DNA of 64,000 nt, taken from contig NZ_JAPEOR010000002.1 in NCBI RefSeq assembly GCF_026341125.1, positions 496,001 to 560,000 on the forward strand. The letters run 5' to 3'. Positions 1 to 7,746 of this stretch are shown one piece after another. The stretch comes from Streptomyces sp. NBC_01142. GTDB lineage: Bacteria > Actinomycetota > Actinomycetes > Streptomycetales > Streptomycetaceae. Position 1 is the first letter of the stretch. Each line of letters opens with the position of its first letter. The notes under the pieces were generated by a model, which worked only from the letters and a program-made list of their open reading frames with translations, was not told the DNA's origin and did no database searches. A program made the translations under genes and the position numbers.

Positions 1-253
1 TGTCGTCGACCACGTTCACCACGAGAGCCTTGGTCTCGGTGTCGTAGTACGCACCGGCCTCGTCGGCACCCAGGTCCGCGCTCAGCGTGGAGGCAAGATT
101 TCCGGCCGCCACCACCGACAGCGGCTTGACGGTGAACTGCTCAGTGTTGTCACTGGCGTTCGCACTCTGGAAGGTGACGCCCGCGGCGATCAGCGCGACG
201 ATCGCGCCGCCTGCCATCGCCGCTTTCCTCTTGGGCATGCGTCGGTGCTTCAA
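1..253 (-). CDS. sprD: Streptogrisin D-like S1 protease precursor (5' part only)
   Basis: Only the first 84 or so residues lie in the window; the protease domain is beyond the left edge. The N-terminus is a secretion signal: a basic stretch (KHRRMPKRK), a hydrophobic run (AGGAIVALIAAG) and a small-residue end (SANA). The next part (LSADLGADEAGAYYD, then LVVNVVDD) matches what I remember of the streptogrisin D propeptide, which chaperones folding and is later cut off. A TTG start at 253 is preferred over the ATG at 256, because AGGAGG sits 6 nt before the TTG but only 3 nt before the ATG, and KHRR then follows the initiator as in the family. The catalytic triad cannot be checked here. A complete paralogue, sprB, lies 12 kb away. 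Confidence 0.8.
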   Translation of the reverse strand, partial: MKHRRMPKRKAAMAGGAIVALIAAGVTFQSANASDNTEQFTVKPLSVVAAGNLASTLSADLGADEAGAYYDTETKALVVNVVDD

Positions 254-647
254 CATCGACCTCCTGTGGGGGCCGCGGCCGGACAAGTGGGGTGCCCGGA
301 CACGGAGGATGGGGCGCCCACTATTCCGATACCGATCGGTAGCACACAAGGCCGACTTCAGGACGCGCACACGACAACGCGAGGGCGTTCACAGCGCCTT
401 CACAGGAACTGTCGCCACTGGTCGGTTTCGATTGCGAACACCGCGTGCATCGCCGCATGGGCGCTGCGTGAGGACTAGACCTGTCCTGTTTTCGACTCTG
501 CGTATATCCGCGCCTCTTCGACGGTAGTTCCCAAATGACGTCAAAGGGAGTCCCGCAAAGGGCCCCTGATGGGTCATCATCGAAGGGGTGGGGAAATGCC
601 TGGCTCACCACGGCTTCATAGGGCACGCACAACGAAGGGGGCGCCGG
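254..647. other. Intergenic region between sprD-like gene and hydrolase
   Basis: No convincing gene is seen. It should hold the promoters of the two divergent genes. Visible elements are a perfect 12-bp palindrome TACCGATCGGTA at 330-341, which could be an operator for the protease gene, and TGACGTCA at 536-543. No clear -35/-10 pair was found. Confidence 0.5.
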
Positions 648-1514
648 GTGCGACGTCGGATGCGCGCGACGGACGGGCGGCATCTGATGGTGGAGCGTCT
701 GGGGGATCCGCACGGCAGACCGGTCTTTCTGCTGCACGGCACACCGGGCAGCCGGCTGGGCCCGGCACCGCGCGGCATGGTGCTGTACCAGCGCGGTACG
801 CAACTGATCGCGTACGACCGCCCCGGCTACGGCGGTTCGGACCGGCTGGCGGGACGCAGCGTCGCCGATGTGGCCCAGGACGTACGGGCGATCGCCGACG
901 AGCTGGACCTGGAGCAGTTCGCCGTGGTGGGCCGCTCGGGCGGCGCGCCGCACGCCCTGGCCTGCGCAGCCCTGATGCCCGAGCGGGTCACCCGGGCCGC
1001 GGCGCTGGTGACACTCGCCCCCAGGGACGCGGACGGGCTCGACTGGTTCGAGGGCATGGCCGCCTCCAACGTGACGGAGTTCACCAGGGCCTCGCTCGAC
1101 CCGGTCGGCCTGGCGGAGCGGTTCATCGTCCGCTCCGCCGAGATCAGGAAGGATCCGATCCGCCTTCTCGACGATCTGCGCAGGGAGCTGACCGACTCCG
1201 ACCGGATGGTCGTCGCGGACGCGGGCGTCAGGTCCATGCTCCTGCGCAACTATCAGGAGGCGCTGCGCACTTCGGCGTACGGCTGGATCGACGATGCGCT
1301 CGCCTTCTGCAGCCCCTGGGGCTTCGACCCCGCCGACATCAAGAACCCGGTCATGCTGTGGCACGGGGAGAAGGACGTCTTCTCACCCGTGGGCCACTCC
1401 CGCTGGCTCGCGGAGCGCATCCCGGGCGCGACGGCCGTCCTCGAACCGGCTGCCGCGCACTTCGACGCCCTGCACGCGCTTCCCCGGATCCTCACATGGC
1501 TCCTGGACCACTAG
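648..1514 (+). CDS. Alpha/beta hydrolase
   Basis: A 288-residue cytosolic alpha/beta-hydrolase-fold protein. Visible motifs are the HGTPGS oxyanion loop (around residue 30), the nucleophile elbow GRSGG with Ser97, an acid region near HGEKDVFSP, and a late His in AAAHFDAL that would complete the triad. The substrate cannot be told from sequence; members include esterases, haloperoxidase-like enzymes and lactonases. GTG 648 is chosen because AAGGGGG lies about 6 nt upstream. The frame is open further upstream (ATG 588), but that part is Arg/His-rich and lacks a ribosome site. It stands alone, divergent from the protease gene and convergent with fxsT. Confidence 0.85.
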   Translation: MRRRMRATDGRHLMVERLGDPHGRPVFLLHGTPGSRLGPAPRGMVLYQRGTQLIAYDRPGYGGSDRLAGRSVADVAQDVRAIADELDLEQFAVVGRSGGAPHALACAALMPERVTRAAALVTLAPRDADGLDWFEGMAASNVTEFTRASLDPVGLAERFIVRSAEIRKDPIRLLDDLRRELTDSDRMVVADAGVRSMLLRNYQEALRTSAYGWIDDALAFCSPWGFDPADIKNPVMLWHGEKDVFSPVGHSRWLAERIPGATAVLEPAAAHFDALHALPRILTWLLDH

Positions 1515-1547
1515 AGAGTGTTTGATCTTGCCGCCGGCACAGCCCTC

Positions 1548-1585
1548 AACGGCCGGACGGGCTGATGTCGGCCCGTCCGGCCGTT
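1548..1585. terminator. Bidirectional hairpin terminator
   Basis: A perfect 15-bp inverted repeat (AACGGCCGGACGGGC and its complement) with an 8-nt loop lies between the convergent hydrolase and fxsT stops, so it can end both transcripts. Confidence 0.75.
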
Positions 1586-1594
1586 GCGGACAGT

Positions 1595-4500
1595 TCAGAC
1601 CGCCAGCGGCTCCAGATCGCGGTGCACCCTGCGCTCGTCGCGCGCGAGCCGGGTCAGCGCATGCTCGTCGCCCAGCAGCCGCTGCAGCTCATCCACGGTC
1701 TCCGCCCGCAGCTGCGCCGCCTCGTCCTTGCGGCCCAGCATGCCGAGCGTGACGGCCACGTTGGAGGCGACACCGAGCACCTCGGGATGGTGCGCGCCCA
1801 GCACCTCGCGCAGCCGGGCCACGGTCCGCTGCTCGATCGCCAGCGCCTCCTCGAGACCGCCCAGATCCGCGAGCGCATTGGCCAGATTGATGGTGCTGAA
1901 GAGCGCGTGCGGGTGACTCTCCCCCAGGACCTCCCGCATGGTCCTGGTCACCCTCAGCAACAGCTGCTCCGCCGCCTCCGGAGCGCCGCAGCCCCACTGG
2001 AAGATGCCGAGGTTGTTGATGGCGGCCAGGGTGTACGGGTGCCGGTCCCCCGGCACCTTCGTGTACTGGTCGACGACCTCCTGCGCCAGATCGCGCGCCG
2101 CCACCGGCTCACCGGCCGCGAACAGGTCGGCCGCCAGGTTCAGGTCGCAGGCCAGCGAGTCCGGGTTGGCCGAGGTGTACTTGGCGCGGTAGCGGTTGCG
2201 GGTGGCTGTGGTGAGCCGCCGCGCGTCCTCCAGGCGGCCTGCTCTGCGCAGCGAGACGGCAAGGCTCTTGGCCGCGGCGAGCGTGCCCGGGAAGGCCCGG
2301 CCGAGCTGCTCCTTGTACAGGTCGTAGGTACGGCTGAGCATGGAGACCGAGTCCTCGTACCGGCCGACCTCCCGCAGGTCCCGCGCCAGATTCATGGCCG
2401 AGGAGAGGGTGTACGGATGGTCCGGGCCGAGCACCTCGGTCCGCCGGTCGAAGACCTCCTGGTCGATCTCGCGCGCCTTGGCGTACTGGCCGACCATGCG
2501 CAGGTTCAGCGCCAGGTTGTTGGCTGCCGCGAGCGTACGCGGATGGGACTCGTGGAAGATCTGGCTGAATCCCTCGTGCGCCTGTGTCGCCAGTTCCATG
2601 GCCCTGCCGTAATCGCCGAGGGTGCCGAGGTCCATCGCCAGACCGCTGGTGGTCATGTACGTATGCGGATGGGACGTCCCCAGCACCTCCTGCTGACGCT
2701 CCAGGGTCACCTCGTCCAGCTCCTTGGCCTCCACATAACGGCCCTGCGAGCGAAGGATGTTGGAGAGGTGGAAGCGGAGGTAGAGGTACTGCAGATCGTC
2801 GTTGCCGAGCTTCTCCTTCCAGATCTCGCGCAGTTCGCCGCCGAGCGCCGAGGCCGCGTTCCAGTCACCGCGCTTCCACAGATAGCGCACCCGGTCGATC
2901 ATCAGCCGGCGTGTCTCCGGCTCCTTGCAGAACCGGGCCTCCGAGGGGCCGAGGTGCGGCCAGATGGTGGCGAACCGCGGCCATGTCTCCGGGTTGTCGA
3001 TCGGCTCGTCGTCGTCGGGCCGCGCACCGGCGAGGACCCGGTGGACGGCGTGCCGCGCGTCCCGCTGCTCCTGCTCGGACAGCTGGGCGCGGATCACGGC
3101 CTGCACCAGCCGGTGCACCTGGATGCTGTTGGAGACCTGATCGACCTTGGCCAGCGCGAACCGGCCGATCTCCCGGATGACCCGGCCGAGCACCAGCTTC
3201 TCCTGGAGCGAGGAGTCGTACGGCTTGAGCGCGTCGATCATCTCCTTGCTGTAGAGGAGGTTCGCGGAGATCGGCTCGGGCGCGAAGAAGGCGCAGAGCT
3301 GGAGGAGGCGCACCGCGGCGGGCGATCGCTCCTTGAGCCGCTCGATGGAGACGTTCCAGGTCGCGGCGACCGGCTCGGGATACCCGGCGGGCTGGTTGAG
3401 CGCCAGGACGCTCGCCGCCTGCTCCCTGAGCTGCTCCAGATACTCGGCGACCGGGGTCGCCGTCTCCGCGATCCAGGCCGCGGCCTGTTCGACGGCGAGC
3501 GGCAGGTCGCCGACGGCCGTGGCGACCTGGTCGGCGTCCTGGATGCTCAGCCCTCGGGCACGCCGCTGAAGGTGCTCGATGGACTCCTCGCGCAGAAACA
3601 CATCGACGGGCAGCGCATCTCCGTACTGCGACCACGACTGGTTTCTGGAGGTGACCAGGATGTGTCCGGGTCCCTGCGGCGGGAAGAAGCGCTTGAGCTG
3701 CTCGGGGTCGTCGGCGTTGTCGAAGACGAGCAGCCAGCGCGTGGACGGCACCCCGCGCCGCAGCAGGTCGATGGCCTCCTGCGAGGCGGCCGCCATGTCC
3801 TCGCCGCCCTGGGCGCCCAACCGGACGGCGAGTTCGGCGAGCCCGGCCACCACATCGTCGGGCTGCTCGGCCGAGATCCACCAGACCAGGTCGTAGTCGG
3901 CCATGAAGCGGTGGACGTACTCCAGCGCCACCTGCGTCTTTCCGACGCCGCCGAGTCCGTACAGGGTCTGTGGCTGGGGCAGCACCGCGGCCACGGCCAT
4001 CCCACCGCCGAGCTGGTCGCGCATCCGCTCCAGCACCACCGAGCGCCCGGTGAAGCCGGGGTTGCGGGGCGGTGCGTTCCAGATCTTCGGCACGGTGCCG
4101 GGGAAGCGCGGTCCCGGCGACGACCCGTCGGGGAGCTGGACCGGCCGGTCCAGCGCGCGCAGCAGCGAGGTGGTGGCGTGGACCTCGTCGAGCCGGAAGA
4201 GATCCACCGGGTTGCGGTCGATGTACGGGGTGGTGAGCCGGACGTCGCCCACTCTGATCGGCAGCAGATGCCGCCGACCGCCGCCGGGGTCCTCGGCCGC
4301 GGCCCGCGCCCAGACCTCCACCGCCCTGGCGGACTTGAGATAGGCGCTGGAGAGCAGCACGACCGTACGGGCGGCGTTCTCTGCCGCGGCCGCGTCCGCG
4401 TCGACCGCGTCCGGTTCGGCGGAGACATCGCGCGGCACGACCCGGAAGCCGGCCCGGGTGAGCACACTCTCGACCCAGTCGGCCCACATGCGGTTCTCGG

Positions 4501-5536
4501 CCACATAGCTGAGGAAAAGGTCGGCGGGCAGGGCGGGGCGGCGGCGGGTGAAGGCGTCCCTGATCCGGAGCCTGGCCTCCTCGCCGACCTGCGGCATCGC
4601 GGTGATCTGCTGGTCGGTGACGACGGAGGTGAGCCGTTCGAAGGCGGAGAGCAGGGAGTTGGTCAGCCCGGCGTCGTCGCCGAAGGTGGCGAGCGTCTCC
4701 TCGTAGGCGTAGTAGGGCCGGTACGGAATCTCCACCGCGCCCCAGTAGGCGGTGAGCTCCTCGCCGGACAGGCCGGTGGGGAAACGGTCGAACTTCAGCC
4801 GGGCCAGGGCGCGTCCGGCGTCCGCCTTCTCCTTCTCCCCCTCGTCGATCCGCATCGGCACCGGGAAGATCTTGATACCGCGGCCGCCGTACCGCTCGTC
4901 GATCTGCCGGGCGACCGCGGCGGCGCCGTCGATGGACTGGTCGCTGAGGGTGAAGCAGTCGACGAGGATGTCGGGCAGATGGACGGTGCAGATGTCGGCG
5001 ATGTCGCTCAGGCCGGTGCGGCTGTCGATGAGGACGTAGTCGTAGTTGGCCTTCATGTCGTCGCGCAGGGCGTCGAAGAAGTGTCCGCCGCCGAGCCGGT
5101 CGTAGAAGTTGTCCCAGTCGAAGGTGGAGACCGTCGCCGAGTACTCGCGGTTCTGTTTGCCCGCGGAGACGAAGTCGAGCGTGCCGCCCTCGGGGAACTC
5201 CCAGCCCAGTGCCTCCGGGGTGAGGGAGACAGCGTGCGGCTGGATACGTGCGTAGTCGATGTGCCAGTCGTCGCGGCGGGGTTCGGGGCTGGTCGCGGCC
5301 CAGGCGTACTCGGTGATCAGATCGATCACTCCGGTGGTGGCGCCGAGCGTGGAGGGATCCAGGAACGGGTGGAAGAAGCGGTGCAGGCCGGGCGCTTCCA
5401 GGTCCCAGTCGACCGCCAGGACCCGCCTTCCGTTCGCGGCGAGAATCCAGGCCGTGTTGGCCAGGGCCATCGTGCGGCCCGTACCTCCCTTGTACGAGTA
5501 GAAGGTGACGATGCGCCCGTCACGACTGGCTGTCAT
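1595..5536 (-). CDS. fxsT: FxSxx-COOH system NB-ARC/tetratricopeptide repeat protein FxsT
   Basis: A 1313-residue multidomain STAND-type protein, the last gene of the fxs cluster. In order it shows an N-terminal ParA/MinD-like ATPase with a deviant Walker motif (YSYKGGTGRT, near residue 15) and DWDLEAPG; a TIR-like domain near residue 337 (ADLFLSY, then WADWVESVL and VVPRDVS); an NB-ARC NTPase with P-loop GLGGVGKT near residue 525 followed by WWISAEQ and LLVFDNADD; and C-terminal tetratricopeptide repeats from about residue 910 to 1295 with the recurring HPHT/HPYTL signature. The family accompanies FxsB, but its function is unknown to me; the architecture is NLR-like, implying sensing plus oligomerisation. 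ATG 5536 overlaps the fxsC stop by 17 nt, implying coupling. The TIR helix SAYLKSARAVEVW does not place a Glu at the usual catalytic position. Confidence 0.88.
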   Translation of the reverse strand: MTASRDGRIVTFYSYKGGTGRTMALANTAWILAANGRRVLAVDWDLEAPGLHRFFHPFLDPSTLGATTGVIDLITEYAWAATSPEPRRDDWHIDYARIQPHAVSLTPEALGWEFPEGGTLDFVSAGKQNREYSATVSTFDWDNFYDRLGGGHFFDALRDDMKANYDYVLIDSRTGLSDIADICTVHLPDILVDCFTLSDQSIDGAAAVARQIDERYGGRGIKIFPVPMRIDEGEKEKADAGRALARLKFDRFPTGLSGEELTAYWGAVEIPYRPYYAYEETLATFGDDAGLTNSLLSAFERLTSVVTDQQITAMPQVGEEARLRIRDAFTRRRPALPADLFLSYVAENRMWADWVESVLTRAGFRVVPRDVSAEPDAVDADAAAAENAARTVVLLSSAYLKSARAVEVWARAAAEDPGGGRRHLLPIRVGDVRLTTPYIDRNPVDLFRLDEVHATTSLLRALDRPVQLPDGSSPGPRFPGTVPKIWNAPPRNPGFTGRSVVLERMRDQLGGGMAVAAVLPQPQTLYGLGGVGKTQVALEYVHRFMADYDLVWWISAEQPDDVVAGLAELAVRLGAQGGEDMAAASQEAIDLLRRGVPSTRWLLVFDNADDPEQLKRFFPPQGPGHILVTSRNQSWSQYGDALPVDVFLREESIEHLQRRARGLSIQDADQVATAVGDLPLAVEQAAAWIAETATPVAEYLEQLREQAASVLALNQPAGYPEPVAATWNVSIERLKERSPAAVRLLQLCAFFAPEPISANLLYSKEMIDALKPYDSSLQEKLVLGRVIREIGRFALAKVDQVSNSIQVHRLVQAVIRAQLSEQEQRDARHAVHRVLAGARPDDDEPIDNPETWPRFATIWPHLGPSEARFCKEPETRRLMIDRVRYLWKRGDWNAASALGGELREIWKEKLGNDDLQYLYLRFHLSNILRSQGRYVEAKELDEVTLERQQEVLGTSHPHTYMTTSGLAMDLGTLGDYGRAMELATQAHEGFSQIFHESHPRTLAAANNLALNLRMVGQYAKAREIDQEVFDRRTEVLGPDHPYTLSSAMNLARDLREVGRYEDSVSMLSRTYDLYKEQLGRAFPGTLAAAKSLAVSLRRAGRLEDARRLTTATRNRYRAKYTSANPDSLACDLNLAADLFAAGEPVAARDLAQEVVDQYTKVPGDRHPYTLAAINNLGIFQWGCGAPEAAEQLLLRVTRTMREVLGESHPHALFSTINLANALADLGGLEEALAIEQRTVARLREVLGAHHPEVLGVASNVAVTLGMLGRKDEAAQLRAETVDELQRLLGDEHALTRLARDERRVHRDLEPLAV

Positions 5537-6857
5537 CCGTGTCCTCCGCATCGGGGGCGATGTCACGCATGTTCGGGACGTAGTGCGTGGTGCCGTACTC
5601 CGCCGCCATCGGGCCGCGGAGCCGGGGCCGTTCGATCGGGGCCGCTCCGGGCCGCGCCGCCGGCGGGAAGACCTCGGCGTGGCGCAGATACTCCTGGGCT
5701 GCCGACTCCACCACCTGGGGCAGGATCTGGCCGAAAGCCTCCATGCTGAGCACGCCCTTGGCGGCTGCCCGGCAGGCGGCGCGTCCCTGGCGCATCTGGT
5801 GCGGCATTGTTCGTTCCAGCTTCTCCACCAGCTCGGCCTCCGATATCCGGCTCTGGGGGTCGTCACGGTTCCAGGGGACGACGACGCTCACCCAGGGGCG
5901 CGGCTCCGCGTCGAAGGCCGCGAGTCTCTCGCGCCGCTCCTCGTCCTCAAGGGCCCAGCGGTCGACGAGAAGTATCTCGGGCCGGGTGGGCGGCTGACTG
6001 ATGTCGGGCGGTGTCTCGTGGTCGAAGGAGGAGACTGTCGCCTGGTAGTTGAGGGAGCGCACCAGATCCTGGGCGACGTACGCCAACGGCCGTGCGGAGT
6101 CCGGATGGTACGGATTCCAGTCCTGCGACTGCTTGCCGTAGTAGTCGGCGGCCCGGCCGTCGGGAAGGTCGTGGCTGGTGGGCGCGGCGACGGTGACATG
6201 CATCGGGCGGGGGCCGCCGGTGGGCTTGCCGAAGGCACTGGGCGCCTGTCGGTAGTCGACGGGGCTGCCGGAGCCCACGCGCGTCGTGTCCGCCACGCTG
6301 ACAATGCGTTTGGCCAGTTCATAGACGGCTGCCTCGTACTCCTCGGCGAATATTCGGAGTTTGATCAGTCCGTAGAGACCGTCGGTCACATACCGGTCCC
6401 CGAAGGCACGGTGGTTGAACTGCAACCGCTCTGCGGGTCCGGGGAGTTGCTCCGGCGGCATCGGCACCCACAGTGCGGGCACGATCGCCTCCGCCGGCTT
6501 GTTGCTCTTCGCCTGGTGGTAAATGGCCCGCTGGGCGAAGGCGTACCACTCCTTGCCGCACATCTCGCTGGCGAAGTACCTCGGCGAGAAGAGCGGAACG
6601 AACACCCGGCAGGTGGAGAGCACTTCGCCCAGCCGCTCCGACCAGCCCTCCCCCGAACGGATCTCCCGGTCCATGAACCCGGCAGGAGCGCCGGCCGGCA
6701 GATCGGTCATGGCCATCACATGACCGCACAGATCACGGAAGAGCCGCTCGACCCACATATCGGGGTCCGGTCCCCCTGCCCCGTACCGCGGTGTGTGCGC
6801 ATAACTCAAGAAGAAGTACGGCCGATGGTCCGCCGCTCGCTGCGATGAATCTGACAC
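5520..6857 (-). CDS. fxsC: TIR-like protein FxsC
   Basis: A 445-residue protein of the FxSxx-COOH peptide system. The N-terminal part (residues about 12-150) is a TIR fold: PYFFLSYAHTP at 13-23, MDREIRSG at 62-69, and SPRYFASEMCGKEW at 91-104. The Glu103 position matches the catalytic Glu of TIR NADases (pattern S-x-x-F-x-x-S-x-x-C-x-x-E), so NAD cleavage is possible but not shown. The C-terminal half carries the FxsC-specific region (DWNPYHPDS, PPDISQPPTRPEILLVDRW). GTG 6857 is chosen: GGGGG lies just upstream and the TIR strand begins soon after, whereas the open frame before it has no ribosome site. It is followed by fxsT with overlap and preceded by a 112-nt gap that includes an AT-rich patch, possibly a second promoter. 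Confidence 0.87.
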   Translation of the reverse strand: MSDSSQRAADHRPYFFLSYAHTPRYGAGGPDPDMWVERLFRDLCGHVMAMTDLPAGAPAGFMDREIRSGEGWSERLGEVLSTCRVFVPLFSPRYFASEMCGKEWYAFAQRAIYHQAKSNKPAEAIVPALWVPMPPEQLPGPAERLQFNHRAFGDRYVTDGLYGLIKLRIFAEEYEAAVYELAKRIVSVADTTRVGSGSPVDYRQAPSAFGKPTGGPRPMHVTVAAPTSHDLPDGRAADYYGKQSQDWNPYHPDSARPLAYVAQDLVRSLNYQATVSSFDHETPPDISQPPTRPEILLVDRWALEDEERRERLAAFDAEPRPWVSVVVPWNRDDPQSRISEAELVEKLERTMPHQMRQGRAACRAAAKGVLSMEAFGQILPQVVESAAQEYLRHAEVFPPAARPGAAPIERPRLRGPMAAEYGTTHYVPNMRDIAPDAEDTDDSQS

Positions 6858-6969
6858 ACGACCCCCGTCCTGTGTGAACGCCCGCCCCCGCACTCACGAG
6901 CGAGGAAGGCTGCGAGCTAATTAATCATTCCGGAGCAGGACACTCTCCATCCCCCCGACGTTCAGTCAA

Positions 6970-7746
6970 TCAACACCGCTTTTCGGTCATCCAGCTCTGT
7001 GCATGGTCGACCGCGTCCTTGATCGAGAACAATCTTGCGGGCCTTCCTCCCAGTTGTCCCTTCTGCTCCGTCCCCCAGGGGAAGGTGGCGCCGATCGCGT
7101 CGAAATCGCTGTCGTCCAGTTCGACATCGGTGTACTCGGCCCATTCCTTGCCGCCGCCAGGTCGCTGCACCACACAACGATAGGTGCGCCGGGGCGATCC
7201 GGTCCGGTATTCGGCGAGATGGAATGCCGTACACACGGCGAAATCGACATCGATCATCAAAACCTGCGCCCCGGCCCGGTACAGAGCCCCGAGCGGCGAA
7301 TGCTCACCGAGATGGGATTCCAGTGGATGATCTGCGAGCAGTTCCGCGGCACGCCGTCCCAGCCCGGCGAACGAGGACTGCGGATGGGCGCTGCGTACGG
7401 CTCCTTCGGCGGTCCGTACGGACTCGGCCAACCGGCCCATCCCCTGGCTGCGTGAGGTCGCGGCGTCAAAGGCCGGCATCTCCGCCCGGAAGGCCGCCGC
7501 CTGCTCGGGTGTCATCCCCCGCACCCGTGCCAGATACGAGTGGGAGGTGTCGGAGTTCTCCATGGTGAAGGCGGGCACCACCAGGGTGCCGTCCTTGCCC
7601 AGGACCTCGGTCAGCGCGTCGCGCAGGGTGTCCGCGTCCAGTCCGGTGAAACGCAGTGAGGCATGGACGAGGAGCGTCATGCCCTCCTGCAGGCCCAGGC
7701 TCCTCAGTGCACGCACCGGCCGGTTCGTGCGCCCGGACTCAGCCAC
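6970..7746 (-). CDS. AAC(3)-family N-acetyltransferase
   Basis: A 258-residue member of the aminoglycoside 3-N-acetyltransferase fold. Visible signatures include GMTLLVHASLRF near residue 20, KDGTLVVPAFT near 50, and MIDVDFAVCTAFHLAEYRTG near 167, which corresponds to the family region with the conserved substrate-site residues. The GTG start overlaps the fxsB stop by 8 nt, so it is translated from the same message as the peptide-modifying enzyme. I recall AAC(3)-like genes sitting between fxsB and fxsC in other Streptomyces. In this setting acetylation of the peptide product, or of a lysine/amine on a partner, is as likely as antibiotic resistance. Family assignment is firm, substrate unknown. 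Confidence 0.85.
   Translation of the reverse strand: MAESGRTNRPVRALRSLGLQEGMTLLVHASLRFTGLDADTLRDALTEVLGKDGTLVVPAFTMENSDTSHSYLARVRGMTPEQAAAFRAEMPAFDAATSRSQGMGRLAESVRTAEGAVRSAHPQSSFAGLGRRAAELLADHPLESHLGEHSPLGALYRAGAQVLMIDVDFAVCTAFHLAEYRTGSPRRTYRCVVQRPGGGKEWAEYTDVELDDSDFDAIGATFPWGTEQKGQLGGRPARLFSIKDAVDHAQSWMTEKRC

Noticed and set aside
321..1364. A 347-codon minus-strand frame opposite the alpha/beta hydrolase
   Set aside because: No domain, Arg/His-rich; the hydrolase frame has the full catalytic triad.
1565..5749. A 1394-codon open frame on the + strand opposite fxsT
   Set aside because: It is the antisense shadow of fxsT in a high-GC genome: Arg/Gly/Val/Leu-rich, with no recognisable domain, while the minus-strand frame carries P-loops, TIR and TPR motifs.
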